NCBI RefSeq assembly: GCF_042945595.1
Contig: NZ_CP168493.1
Span: forward strand, 3,658,001 to 3,722,000
Source: Psychrobacillus sp042945595
GTDB taxonomy: Bacteria; Bacillota; Bacilli; Bacillales_A; Planococcaceae
Length of the DNA: 64,000 nt
Reading direction: 5' to 3'
Both the position numbers and the translations under genes were made by a program. Below are positions 42,563 to 50,914 of the stretch, piece by piece. The notes under the pieces were generated by a model. The model did no database searches, was not told the DNA's origin, and was given only the letters and a program-made list of their open reading frames with translations. Within the stretch, counting starts at the first letter, position 1; every line of letters begins with the position of its first letter.

Positions 42563-42759
42563 GTCAGGTACTGATAAGAATTATCAAATTAAAAAGGAAC
42601 CAAGTTTTTCTTAACGGGTTCCCATTTGAGGTGCAAACATTGCAAATCACATTATATTTTTTTCACTGACATCAATAAACGAAAAGAAGGGATAGCAATT
42701 AAGCTATCCCTTAAATTCTCTTTCAACTCCCGTTAGTTAAATAAATTTGTTGTCTGTTT

Positions 42760-42978
42760 TTATTGAGTGTCTTCGTCGCTTATGTACTCCAAAATATCAC
42801 CTGGCTGACAATCCAAAGTCTTACATATTGCTTCTAATGTTGAAAAACGAACCGCTTTTGCTTTCCCATTTTTCAGAACAGAAATATTTTCCATAGTAAT
42901 TCCAATCCTCTCCGAAAGCTCCGTTACACTCATTTTTCGTTTTGCTAACATCACATCAATATTAATAATAATTGCCAT
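42760..42978 (-). CDS. XRE-family helix-turn-helix regulator (YozG-like)
   Basis: The 72-residue Cro/C1-type HTH protein (MAIIINIDVMLAKRKMSVTE, LSERIGITMENISVLKNGKA, FSTLEAICKTLDCQPGDILEY) is of the small YozG kind that sits beside DUF2975 membrane proteins. The ATG at 42978 is five bases after GAGGTGG. It begins 10 bases after the DUF2975 stop, so the pair forms an operon. Confidence 0.92.
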   Translation of the reverse strand: MAIIINIDVMLAKRKMSVTELSERIGITMENISVLKNGKAKAVRFSTLEAICKTLDCQPGDILEYISDEDTQ

Positions 42979-42988
42979 ATTATCCACC

Positions 42989-43474
42989 TCAGACCGTCAA
43001 ATCATTTTCTGATTTTATGTTGATCGCTTCTTGTAGAAGCCGTTGGAGGATAGCAGCAAAAACGGCGATAACCAACGAAGAAAAAATGATGATGAGTCCC
43101 ATTAATCCAATAGGAGGGTCAACTTTCTTAGCTATAAAACGGAAGAGTGGCAAACCTAATACATACAAACCACTGATTGTAATCGCACAGCACTTTATGT
43201 TCATTAACGACTTTACAGATAATTCCGAGAACGCTGTGTTTTCGTCAATGTACCGTAAAAGATTGAAAGCCTGATAGAGAGCAAAGTAAAAAGGCACAGC
43301 CGCTCCATACATCACGATGAAAATGAGATATTTCAATGGGGCAATATTTGGATACAATTTTGATGCGAAATTCTCCATATGGGGCACTAAAAATATACAT
43401 AAAGCAAGAACTGCAATTCCAGCCATAAAAATAATTAACTTTAAGAAAGTGGTTGAACCTCGTTTAACATTCAT
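42989..43474 (-). CDS. DUF2975 membrane protein
   Basis: The 161-residue protein has four predicted membrane helices with the characteristic YGAAVPFYFALYQAFNLLRYID and ENTAFSELSVKSLMNIK segments. DUF2975 proteins are commonly paired with a small XRE regulator, as here, and are thought to sequester or signal to it, though no mechanism is established that I know. The ATG at 43474 follows GAGGTG by six bases. Confidence 0.9.
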   Translation of the reverse strand: MNVKRGSTTFLKLIIFMAGIAVLALCIFLVPHMENFASKLYPNIAPLKYLIFIVMYGAAVPFYFALYQAFNLLRYIDENTAFSELSVKSLMNIKCCAITISGLYVLGLPLFRFIAKKVDPPIGLMGLIIIFSSLVIAVFAAILQRLLQEAINIKSENDLTV

Positions 43475-43740
43475 ATTAAGCACCTCAATTATTTAATGAC
43501 AATATAAACTTAACTCACCATTTATCGTTTCGCAATAAATCTATATTGTTTTACATCATATTATTTTTGTTATTTAAATATCCTTTTAATTTTGACAAAA
43601 ATAAAATACATTTCTTATTACAAAGAAATGCTCTCACTATAAAATGTTAAATTTACAACTTGTTCAAAAAGCTCAATCCGAATAACATGGATTGAACTTT
43701 TCTAATTCAATTAACAAAGGGGGGTTATTGATTAAAATTT

Positions 43741-43780
43741 CAGTTCTCAACTTTGTTGTTCAGTACCCGACTTTGTTGTC
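43741..43780 (+). repeat. 20-base tandem pair, repeat D, locus 1
   Basis: CAGTTCTCAACTTTGTTGTT is followed directly by CAGTACCCGACTTTGTTGTC, two versions of one 20-base unit, then ATTTAACAAA. The same unit occurs twice in tandem at 51461-51500. Confidence 0.85.
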
Positions 43781-43798
43781 ATTTAACAAAAATTGTAG

Positions 43799-43945
43799 CT
43801 TTGAAATAAAGTTTGATCAAAAATGTTAATAGAACCCCTACTTTATGGTAAATAGAAGAATTCATTTTGAAAAAAAGATTGATCAAAATGGATTCTAAAA
43901 TTTTGTATCCAGATGGAATTTTTATAAAAAAGTTTGATCATTTTC
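43799..43945. repeat. Dispersed repeat B, copy 4 (long form)
   Basis: TTGAAATAAAGTTTGATCAA, a hairpin ATTCATTTTGA.../TTGATCAAAATGGATTC, then TTTTTATAAAAAAGTTTGAT. It is nearly identical in its second half to 39770-39864. There is no gene in 43475-44154. Confidence 0.75.
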
Positions 43946-44055
43946 TGTCATAAGAAAATAAAGTATTAGACAGAATGTGTCTATCCCAAGCGGCTTTTCA
44001 AATTATAAAACCTCCAGACTTCAAAAAATAAGTATTCGACTGACACCAAAAATAG

Positions 44056-44105
44056 AAACAGCGGCAGCCTTGGACGAGAAAATAAAGTCCTAGACTGCCA
44101 CTGTT
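44056..44105 (-). terminator. Terminator of DHFR-like gene
   Basis: The arms AACAGTGGCAGTCTAGGAC and GTCCAAGGCTGCCGCTGTT (minus strand) enclose an 11-base loop and are followed by TCTATTTTTGG. Confidence 0.8.
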
Positions 44106-44154
44106 TTATTGAACTATCGTACTCGATAGCGTAATCTACTTTAGGGAGACAAGG

Positions 44155-44730
44155 TCATCTAACCGTCTGGTAAATGAGACCTATGGCTCCAGAATCAAAG
44201 GTCTTATTTTCGATAAGTTTAAGATTGATCTTCTCCTTGAGACCTTGGAATAACGGCAACCCGCTGCCGATCAGGACGGGAGAAACCGTAATTTTATACT
44301 CATCTATTAAATCAAACTGCATAAGGTAGTGTGCGAACCTAGGACTGCCGAGTATGACCATATCCTTGCCTGGCTGCTGTTTGAGGTTCTTGATCTCTTC
44401 TTCGACATCTTCTTTCACCAGTCTAGAATTATTCCATTCGACTTTCTCCAGCGTCGTGGAAAAAACGATTTTGGCTGTCTTTTCGATCCACTCGGCATGA
44501 TTCCGTTCATACTGCGAAGCCGATGGGTTCGAAGGCACAGATGGCCAGTAACTGTGCATCATCTGATAAGTCCCCCGTCCCCAAATGACAGTGTCGGCAG
44601 TACTCAGAATTTCTTTCGCGTGTTTCTCCAAATCAGCATCGTAGGAAACCCAGCCAATGTCCATTTCACCGTTCGGGCCTTCTACAAAACCGTCAAGCGA
44701 TGCGTGCAAAAATAGAACGAGTTTTCTCAT
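44155..44730 (-). CDS. Dihydrofolate reductase-like (RibD C-terminal domain) protein
   Basis: The 191-residue protein has the RibD_C/DHFR-like fold landmarks MRKLVLFLHASLDGFVEGP, DTVIWGRGTYQMMHSYWP, and the cofactor-side DMVILGSPRFAHYLMQFDLIDEYKI with PVLIGSGLPLF. It probably reduces a pteridine or pyrimidine-like substrate with NADPH; many homologues are uncharacterised (YyaP/YwjB type). The ATG at 44730 follows AAAGGAG. Confidence 0.88.
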   Translation of the reverse strand: MRKLVLFLHASLDGFVEGPNGEMDIGWVSYDADLEKHAKEILSTADTVIWGRGTYQMMHSYWPSVPSNPSASQYERNHAEWIEKTAKIVFSTTLEKVEWNNSRLVKEDVEEEIKNLKQQPGKDMVILGSPRFAHYLMQFDLIDEYKITVSPVLIGSGLPLFQGLKEKINLKLIENKTFDSGAIGLIYQTVR

Positions 44731-44923
44731 TTTCAGTTCTCCTTTGTTCATGAGGGATATTTACATTAACCTTTTTAGCACATTTCAGCTTGGGTTGTTT
44801 CTTATGGATTGCTAATTTAAACTGCCCGTTAGCTTAATGCCTCATCGATATTCTAATACTTTATTTTCCTCGAACATTTTCTACGTGTGTTATTCCATTA
44901 AAGCACCCTACTTTTAGATTTCT

Positions 44924-45397
44924 TTAATTGAGGGTAAGAATAAACTCCTCCACATCTTCGCCACGTGCATTGGAAAACCCGCTGTCCTCACCAGTAATCG
45001 TGAATCCACATTTCTCTAGAACCTTGAGGGATCCAGCATTGTCTTTCGCGGCACGAGCATAAAGGGGGCGAATTGTAACGTAATTTAGAAATTCCCGTAA
45101 AGCGTTGGTTGCGATTTCCTTGCCCCAATATTCCTTTCCAATCCAAAAGCTAACCTCTGGTTCTCCGAACTGCTCGAAACGTGAAATATGCCCAACCACT
45201 TTATTTTCGACAATGATCGTCTGCTTAATAATATCCTTATCCGTAAGAATTTTGTACCAGTGTGTAGTGAAGCTATCCCAATCACTGGGGTCCTTACTCG
45301 TAAAGGCAGCCATATGGTTTGCTTCACTGCTCTGTTGGTGCTTGAAAAAAATAGGAAGGTCATCCCCAATCACATTCCGAAGCATTATGTTACTCAT
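44924..45397 (-). CDS. GNAT-family N-acetyltransferase
   Basis: The 157-residue RimJ/RimL-type acetyltransferase has VVGHISRFEQFGEPEVSFWI, the acetyl-CoA loop YWGKEIATNALREF and the C-terminal KDNAGSLKVLEKCGFTITGE. The substrate is unknown. The ATG at 45397 follows AAAGGGGG. It is an isolated gene between repeat-rich intergenic stretches. Confidence 0.88.
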   Translation of the reverse strand: MSNIMLRNVIGDDLPIFFKHQQSSEANHMAAFTSKDPSDWDSFTTHWYKILTDKDIIKQTIIVENKVVGHISRFEQFGEPEVSFWIGKEYWGKEIATNALREFLNYVTIRPLYARAAKDNAGSLKVLEKCGFTITGEDSGFSNARGEDVEEFILTLN

Positions 45398-45536
45398 CAA
45401 ACTCCCCCTTTGTCGTTCACTTTATTTTAGTAAACGTGTGTTCTTTCTTCAATAAATTTTTGGAATACTAAACCCGTTTTATGAACAAAAATATATTCTG
45501 ATCAAACCACTTTGATTTGCCACTAATAATCCTTTC

Positions 45537-45960
45537 CCTTATTCTATTAACTGGCCCGATTGCGGAGTAATGCCATGTTATTTTTACCAAAAAAGGCCCT
45601 TTAGACAAAGCATATCCAAAGGGGTAAAACTGTGCAACTTTTTTATAAACAGTTAATCTTTTTTATAAACGGTCGAACTTTATTTCAAACCCACACCTTC
45701 TTTTTTTGATTTAAGCAACTTTGTAAGTAATCCATACAAATATACCTCCGAAGTCGTTAAAAATGTTTCTCGTGGCTTCTCGTAAGTTATAATAGGTTCT
45801 CTATTGAGATTGTGAAGAGTTACACTTAAACTAAAGCACCCGTTAGTTGAACAAGAAAAGTGAAGTTTATTTAACAATCTCGCCCGTTTGATGAAATATA
45901 TTCCCTTCGATACAAGGATAAACTCCATCATTAAGGGAATTATATCTTTCAAAAGGTGGT
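45537..45960. other. Repeat-rich intergenic region (repeat C and CCCGATTG-type scraps)
   Basis: At 45593-45650 CCCTTTAGACAAAGCATATC and AAAGGGGTAAAACTGTGCAA repeat the segment at 36612-36662. Segments such as GGCCCGATTGCGG (45552 onward) and AAAGCACCCGTTAGTTGAAC (45833 onward), echoed at 44818, 44893 and 46408-46487, are scraps of a widespread Bacillus-type intergenic repeat (recall). A minus-strand 90-codon frame here lacks a ribosome site and is not called. Confidence 0.55.
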
Positions 45961-45966
45961 GTACTG

Positions 45967-46380
45967 ATGAATAAAATTATATTATCCGCTTTTTCTTTTC
46001 TTTTACTCATTTTTAACGGAACAGCCGCAGAAGCAAATCCAAAGACTGAAGCAATACCCCAAAACCGATTCCCAAGTTTAATGGAAAGAGCATTTATGAG
46101 GAGCCTTGATGGAACTATCCTTGATATAATGAGTAATTATGGTGATAATCAGTTATTTGAATACGGGAGAATAGAAAAAATATCTGGAAACGATCCATAT
46201 GATGTCTCGTTAAGGGTCATCGGGTTTGAAGGGGCGCATAACCCACCATATAAATTGATTCGTATGACCATTCGAATACCTGGAGATAAGGGTGCTAATT
46301 ATAGCGTTTTGTCGTATTCTCATAATCTTATCTCTGACAAAGAATTTGATAAGCTAACTGAATACGCTACATATGATTAG
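45967..46380 (+). CDS. Secreted DUF3888-like protein
   Basis: The 137-residue protein has a signal peptide (MNKIILSAFSFLLLIFNGTAAEA) and a small exported domain with LMERAFMRSLDGTILDIMSNYG and NPPYKLIRMTIRIPGDKGANYSVLSY, the DUF3888 pattern of Bacilli. The function is unknown. AAAGGTGG precedes the ATG. It stands alone. Confidence 0.8.
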   Translation: MNKIILSAFSFLLLIFNGTAAEANPKTEAIPQNRFPSLMERAFMRSLDGTILDIMSNYGDNQLFEYGRIEKISGNDPYDVSLRVIGFEGAHNPPYKLIRMTIRIPGDKGANYSVLSYSHNLISDKEFDKLTEYATYD

Positions 46381-46540
46381 AGTGGCTATCCTAAAAAATT
46401 ATATGTTTTCCGCAATCTGACCCGATTGTTGAACACGAGTTAAACAGCACTCTTCAACTAACCTGCTACTTTAGTTCAATAAGTTCATCAAAAAGAAGAG
46501 TTAATCCTCCTTGGATTAACTCCCCCACAGATTGTTCACC

Positions 46541-47920
46541 CTAACATTTAGATGTCTCTGTTCTGCAACATGAATGACTAGAACTTTGTGAAACCAAGTT
46601 AATACTACATACACCTGTTTCAGGTAAATCTAGTTCTACTTTTTTAGCTGATACAAAGTCACCCGAAAGATAAGCAACAATCGATCTAACTTGTTCATAG
46701 CCAGTTGCCATTAAGAATGTTGGAGCTCGACCATAACTCTTCATTCCAACAATATAAAAATCTTTTTCAGGCTGTCTTAATTCCTCTTCACCATGCGGAC
46801 GTACTGTTCCACAACTATGAAGGTTGGGGTCAATTAATGATGCTAGAGCTTCAACGCTTTCTGTTGCAGTATCTATACTTAGTCTAATTTCTCTTAAAAC
46901 AGAGAAATCAGGACGGCTTCCTGTATTTGCAATGATTTCATCAACAAGAGGAAGTGTGATTTCTCTTCCATTAGATTCTCCAATTATTCCGATACCATCA
47001 TTTTTCTTTGTTAGTTGATGGATTAGAAAAGGAGTATGGACTTTTACTCGTCCAATGTCCACTAATTGATGTATGCGACTTCCCAACTCACCTCTTGCCT
47101 CAAGAGCGTCTTTTTCTTCACCACCGTATGCATCTGCTACATTTTTCTTTCGCATTATCCATGTAATATCTACTTCATCGTTTAGTTGTGATAATTCTAA
47201 AATCGTGTTTATGGCTGAATGACCACCTCCAACAACAGCGATTCTTTTTCCCTTGTATCTTGCTTGATGCTCACCCTGTATATCAGGAATTCCATAATAA
47301 ATATGTTGTTTTAATTCCTTTTCCTCTTTTGTCCAAATGCTATCAGCATTTATTGGATTTGGATTTGACCAAGTTCCCGTAGCATCAATTACTGCCCTAA
47401 CTTCTATCTTTTTAGACAGTCCATTTTCCTCAAGATATAAAACAAAGGGTGATTTATCTCGATTTAAAGTTTTCATTTTATCTAAACCTTTTTTACTTAT
47501 GGAATTAACTTTTGTATTCAGTAGTAGAAAAGGTTTTATTTCAGGTAGCTTTGATAAAGGCAACAAGTATTCTTCTATTAGCTCACTACCTAAAGGTAAT
47601 TTTTTCAATGATGGAGAAGTCCACCCATGCTTTTCTAGAAGTCCCTTTGCAACTTTATCGATGTTGTATTGCCACGGTGAAAATAATCTTACATGAGCCC
47701 AGTTTAATATATTACTTCCTACACTATCACCTGACTCTAAAATTAAAAATCGTTCACCAATATCTGCTAGATGTGCAGCCGCTGCTAATCCTACTGGACC
47801 AGCACCAATGATTGCAATAGGCAATTCCTTGTTTGTTACCGATTCATCTTGGTTAATTGAATTTGTATTGGGTCCACAACATCCTCTAACGTTAATTTGT
47901 TTCAATTCAATGTTATTCAT
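46541..47920 (-). CDS. Cys-rich FAD-dependent oxidoreductase (ArsO-like flavoprotein)
   Basis: The 459-residue protein has an FAD-binding GAGPVGLAAAAHLADIG near residue 38, the monooxygenase-like VRLFSPWQYNID, a second nucleotide-binding GGGHSAINTILEL, and ATGYEQVRSIVAYLSG near the end. It resembles the flavin-containing proteins (ArsO type) found in arsenic islands. Unusual are a CC pair at the N-terminus (NVRGCCGPN) and CSINL, SHSCCRTETSKC at the C-terminus, which could bind As(III) or another thiophile. GGAGG precedes the ATG. A TTGCA-N3-TGCAA palindrome lies upstream. Confidence 0.75.
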   Translation of the reverse strand: MNNIELKQINVRGCCGPNTNSINQDESVTNKELPIAIIGAGPVGLAAAAHLADIGERFLILESGDSVGSNILNWAHVRLFSPWQYNIDKVAKGLLEKHGWTSPSLKKLPLGSELIEEYLLPLSKLPEIKPFLLLNTKVNSISKKGLDKMKTLNRDKSPFVLYLEENGLSKKIEVRAVIDATGTWSNPNPINADSIWTKEEKELKQHIYYGIPDIQGEHQARYKGKRIAVVGGGHSAINTILELSQLNDEVDITWIMRKKNVADAYGGEEKDALEARGELGSRIHQLVDIGRVKVHTPFLIHQLTKKNDGIGIIGESNGREITLPLVDEIIANTGSRPDFSVLREIRLSIDTATESVEALASLIDPNLHSCGTVRPHGEEELRQPEKDFYIVGMKSYGRAPTFLMATGYEQVRSIVAYLSGDFVSAKKVELDLPETGVCSINLVSQSSSHSCCRTETSKC

Positions 47921-47970
47921 CCTCTTACCTCCATAAAATTAGTGTTATTAGCAAAATAAACGAAAAAAGA

Positions 47971-47983
47971 TTGCATTATGCAA
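47971..47983 (-). promoter_or_regulatory. MarR-type operator upstream of flavoprotein gene
   Basis: TTGCATTATGCAA has perfect five-base arms TTGCA/TGCAA with a three-base centre, 51 bases before the flavoprotein start. The same layout occurs at 48501-48513. Confidence 0.7.
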
Positions 47984-48018
47984 GTATTATGCGTTTTTTT
48001 AAGCAAGATTTAACTTGC

Positions 48019-48465
48019 TTAAAGTAGAGGGGTACAACAAACACTTGATTTTGACATTGCTTGGTTTAATAGTTTTATAGAACGAATAACTGTTTCTATT
48101 TCAAATTCGTTCATATGCGAGAATACTTCCTCTAAATAAGCATTCATCGACTGGTCAATGGTAGTAGCAACGAATTTCCCTTGTACCGTTAAGGATAAAA
48201 TATACACCCTTTTGTCTTTAGAAGAAGGTGTTTTGTTTACTAATTCCATTTTAATGAGCGTCTGCACTTGTCTGCTAAAAGTCGTTATATCCATTGCGAT
48301 TGTTTCCGCAATTTGTTGCATAGATGGTGATGTTTGTTTATCAATTTCATAAAGAATGTGACTTTGCACAGATGATATATCCATAGATCCAATTGAACAA
48401 CAATTTTTATTTAGAAGTCCAAACCTACGAGTAAGCACTTGAAATAGTTCACGTTTGTTTTCCAT
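48019..48465 (-). CDS. MarR-family regulator with vicinal cysteine pairs
   Basis: The 148-residue winged-helix regulator has SMQQIAETIAMDITTFSRQV (recognition helix), KTPSSKDKRVYILSLT (wing) and long dimerisation helices. Two vicinal pairs stand out: NKNCCSIGS near residue 22 and SSVCCTPLL at the C-terminus; such dithiols can bind As(III) or be oxidised, so the protein is probably the inducer sensor. The ATG at 48465 follows AGAGGTG. It is divergent from arsN1 and next to the flavoprotein gene. Confidence 0.85.
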   Translation of the reverse strand: MENKRELFQVLTRRFGLLNKNCCSIGSMDISSVQSHILYEIDKQTSPSMQQIAETIAMDITTFSRQVQTLIKMELVNKTPSSKDKRVYILSLTVQGKFVATTIDQSMNAYLEEVFSHMNEFEIETVIRSIKLLNQAMSKSSVCCTPLL

Positions 48466-48500
48466 GTCATCACCTCTTATATTATTTATACTCTTTTTAA

Positions 48501-48513
48501 TTGCACTTTGCAA
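48501..48513. promoter_or_regulatory. MarR-type operator between marR and arsN1
   Basis: TTGCACTTTGCAA, with the same TTGCA-N3-TGCAA layout as 47971-47983, lies midway in the 97-base divergent intergenic region and could control both genes. Confidence 0.7.
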
Positions 48514-48562
48514 CTATTTGGTTTAACATTTCATTAAATACTTTATATCAGGGGGAATGAGT

Positions 48563-49066
48563 ATGGTTTATATGATTAGAAAAGCTAAAAAAGATGATTG
48601 GGAACAAATTAAAAGTATATATGAAAATGGGATAGCCAGTGGCTTAGCTACATTCGAAACCAAATCACCGCACACGTATGAACAATGGATGTTAAAAGCA
48701 AATAGTGAATGCATGCTAATTGTACATGATGAACAGTATATATTAGGTTGGTGCAAACTTACTTCAATATCTGATCGTTTAGCTTATTCTGGCGTGGGAG
48801 AAGTCAGTATCTATGTGCATCCCACAGCACATGGGAAAGGAGTCGGTGATTTACTCTTGAAAAATTTGATTCATCTATCAGAAGAACAAGGATTTTGGAC
48901 TTTACAGGCTTCCATGTTTCCTGAAAATAATCGTAGCCTATACTTGCATAAGAAAAATGGGTTTAGAGAAGTGGGGATACGAAAGAAAATAGGAAAGTTA
49001 AATGGGAAATGGAGAGATAATGTTTTATTAGAAAGAAGAAGTAGTTTAGTCGGATTAGATCAATAA
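48563..49066 (+). CDS. arsN1: ArsN1-like arsinothricin/phosphinothricin N-acetyltransferase
   Basis: The 167-residue GNAT enzyme matches the PAT/ArsN1 family: IYENGIASGLATFETKSP, LGWCKLTSISDRLAYSGVGE, VSIYVHPTAHGKGVGDLLL (acetyl-CoA loop) and FPENNRSLYLHKKNGFREVG. ArsN1 acetylates the alpha-amino group of the arsenic antibiotic arsinothricin, and relatives act on phosphinothricin. The ars context favours the former. The ATG at 48563 has GGGGG seven bases upstream, better than the ATG at 48557. It is divergent from the MarR gene across the shared operator. Confidence 0.85.
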   Translation: MVYMIRKAKKDDWEQIKSIYENGIASGLATFETKSPHTYEQWMLKANSECMLIVHDEQYILGWCKLTSISDRLAYSGVGEVSIYVHPTAHGKGVGDLLLKNLIHLSEEQGFWTLQASMFPENNRSLYLHKKNGFREVGIRKKIGKLNGKWRDNVLLERRSSLVGLDQ

Positions 49067-49105
49067 ATTTTCAATCTACAAGCCAAATACCGAAGATAAC
49101 ACTTA

Positions 49106-49142
49106 AAAACGCGTATCCTATGTTTTCTAGGATACGCGTTTT
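49106..49142. terminator. Bidirectional terminator between arsN1 and arsC
   Basis: Perfect 15-base arms AAAACGCGTATCCTA and TAGGATACGCGTTTT with a seven-base loop serve the two convergent genes. Confidence 0.9.
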
Positions 49143-49166
49143 AGAATATTCTTTATTCTGAGTGAA

Positions 49167-49586
49167 TTATTCACCTGTCTCAGCAAAATGCTTAATTCGT
49201 TCCCCAATTTCATCACAAATTCGTTGAAAGGTAGCCCATTTCTCTTCATCAGTTCCTTGAGCTTTTGCAGGGTCATCAAATCCCCAATGATCCCGTTTTA
49301 CATGAGGGGGAGTCATTGGACATTTATCCGCAGCATCACCACATAATGTAACGACAAAATCTGCATTATTCAATGTATTCATATCAATAACATCTGAAGT
49401 TTGAGTAGAAATATCAATACCAGCTTCTTTCATTGCTTTGACAGCATTAGGATTTAAACCATGTGCTTCAATTCCAGCGCTCTGAATTACCCACTCATTA
49501 CTTAAATATTTTTTTCCCCAACCTTCTGCCATTTGGCTTCTGCATGAGTTTCCTGTACATAAAAAGTAAATTATTTTTTTAGTCAT
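49167..49586 (-). CDS. arsC: Arsenate reductase, thioredoxin-coupled (ArsC)
   Basis: The 139-residue low-molecular-weight-phosphatase-fold protein has the P-loop CTGNSCR (Cys10, Cys15) and the redox cysteines Cys82 and Cys89 in VTLCGDAADKCP, which define the thioredoxin-dependent ArsC of Gram-positives. It reduces arsenate to arsenite for ArsB. It lies 17 bases after arsB in the arsRBC operon. Motifs and length are complete. Confidence 0.96.
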   Translation of the reverse strand: MTKKIIYFLCTGNSCRSQMAEGWGKKYLSNEWVIQSAGIEAHGLNPNAVKAMKEAGIDISTQTSDVIDMNTLNNADFVVTLCGDAADKCPMTPPHVKRDHWGFDDPAKAQGTDEEKWATFQRICDEIGERIKHFAETGE

Positions 49587-49603
49587 TATTAAGTAATCTC
49601 CTT

Positions 49604-50899
49604 TTAGAAAAATAGTAATGAAACATATAGACCTAATAAAGTAATGAATAGGATAGGAATTGTTAGAACAATACCAGTTTTAAAATAGATTCCCCACGAA
49701 ATTTTTACCCCTTTCTGAGATAAAACATGAAGCCATACCAACGTTGCAAGGGAACCGATTGGAGTAATTTTTGGTCCTAAATCGGAACCAATGACATTGG
49801 CGTAAACAAGTGCTTCACGAATAGTACCAGAAGTATTTGTTTCTGCTATGGCTAATGCGTCAATCATTACGGTTGGCATATTATTCATTAGGGAAGATAA
49901 GAAAGCTGCAATGAAGCCCATCGACATAGTAGCGATGAATAGCCCTTGCTCGGCAGCTACTTTGATTACACCAGCCAGTACACTTGTAAGACCCGCATTC
50001 CCCAACCCATAAACAACTACATACATCCCAATCGAGAAAAACACAATATTCCATGGAGCTCCTTTTATAACTGTTTTTGTATCAACAGCCTTACTTCTTC
50101 TTGCCATTGCAATAAAGAAGATTGCTATAATTCCTGCAACTATCGAAACGGGTATATTTATGAATTCGCTTGTAAAATAACCAATAAGTAAAATAGCAAG
50201 AACATACCATGACAGATGGAACATTTTTATATCTCTAATCGCTTCTTTTGGTTCTCTTAGTTTCGTTAAATCAAATGTTCTTGGTATACTTTTTCTAAAA
50301 TAGAATAATAGAATACCGATAGTTGCTATTAATGAAAATATATTAGGAATGATCATTCTTGAAGCGTATTCAACAAAGCCTATTCCAAAGAAATCTGCTG
50401 ATACAATGTTAACAAGGTTACTTACCACGAAAGGTAGCGAAGTTGTATCCGCGATAAAACCACTCGCCATAATAAAGGGGAAGATCATCTTTTCTTTGAA
50501 ATTTAAATTACGAACCATGGCTAAGACAATAGGTGTCAAAATTAAAGCCGCCCCATCATTGGCAAAAAAGGCAGCGACAGTGGCTCCTAAAACACTGACA
50601 TAAACGAACATTTTAATACCGCTACTTTTTGCAGCACTTGCCATATGTAAGGCAGCCCATTCAAATAAACCAATTTCATCTAAAATTAAAGAAATCAAGA
50701 TTATCGCGATAAATGATAATGTTGCATTCCAAGTGATGTCTACAACTTCTATCACATCCCCGAAATCGACTACCCCTACCAATAACGCAATAATAGCTCC
50801 TCCGCAAGCTGACCAACCGATGTTCAAACCTTTTGGCTGCCAAATGACAAAGATAAGCGTTACGATAAAAATCAATGCTGCTAAAATGACTTGTGACAA
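49604..50899 (-). CDS. arsB: Arsenite efflux pump (ArsB family)
   Basis: The 431-residue protein has about twelve membrane helices and ArsB landmarks: FFANDGAALILTPIVLAM, GFIADTTSLPFVVSNLVNIV, SLMNNMPTVMIDALAI and GSDLGPKITPIGSLATLVW. It expels As(III)/Sb(III). The TTG at 50899 lies eight bases after GGAGG, which makes it a better start than the ATG at 50914 that directly touches the arsR stop and contains the ribosome site itself. It is the second gene of arsRBC. Confidence 0.95.
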   Translation of the reverse strand: MSQVILAALIFIVTLIFVIWQPKGLNIGWSACGGAIIALLVGVVDFGDVIEVVDITWNATLSFIAIILISLILDEIGLFEWAALHMASAAKSSGIKMFVYVSVLGATVAAFFANDGAALILTPIVLAMVRNLNFKEKMIFPFIMASGFIADTTSLPFVVSNLVNIVSADFFGIGFVEYASRMIIPNIFSLIATIGILLFYFRKSIPRTFDLTKLREPKEAIRDIKMFHLSWYVLAILLIGYFTSEFINIPVSIVAGIIAIFFIAMARRSKAVDTKTVIKGAPWNIVFFSIGMYVVVYGLGNAGLTSVLAGVIKVAAEQGLFIATMSMGFIAAFLSSLMNNMPTVMIDALAIAETNTSGTIREALVYANVIGSDLGPKITPIGSLATLVWLHVLSQKGVKISWGIYFKTGIVLTIPILFITLLGLYVSLLFF

Positions 50900-50914
50900 A
50901 ATACTAACCTCCAT

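Noticed and set aside
45680..45952. Minus-strand 90-codon ORF
   Set aside because: TTG start without ribosome site, composed partly of dispersed repeat scraps, and divergent from a well-supported gene 15 bases away.
48003..48021. Hairpin AAGCAAG/CTTGCTT at the end of the marR gene as terminator
   Set aside because: The T-run lies on the wrong side of the stem for either transcription direction, so a canonical terminator is not supported.
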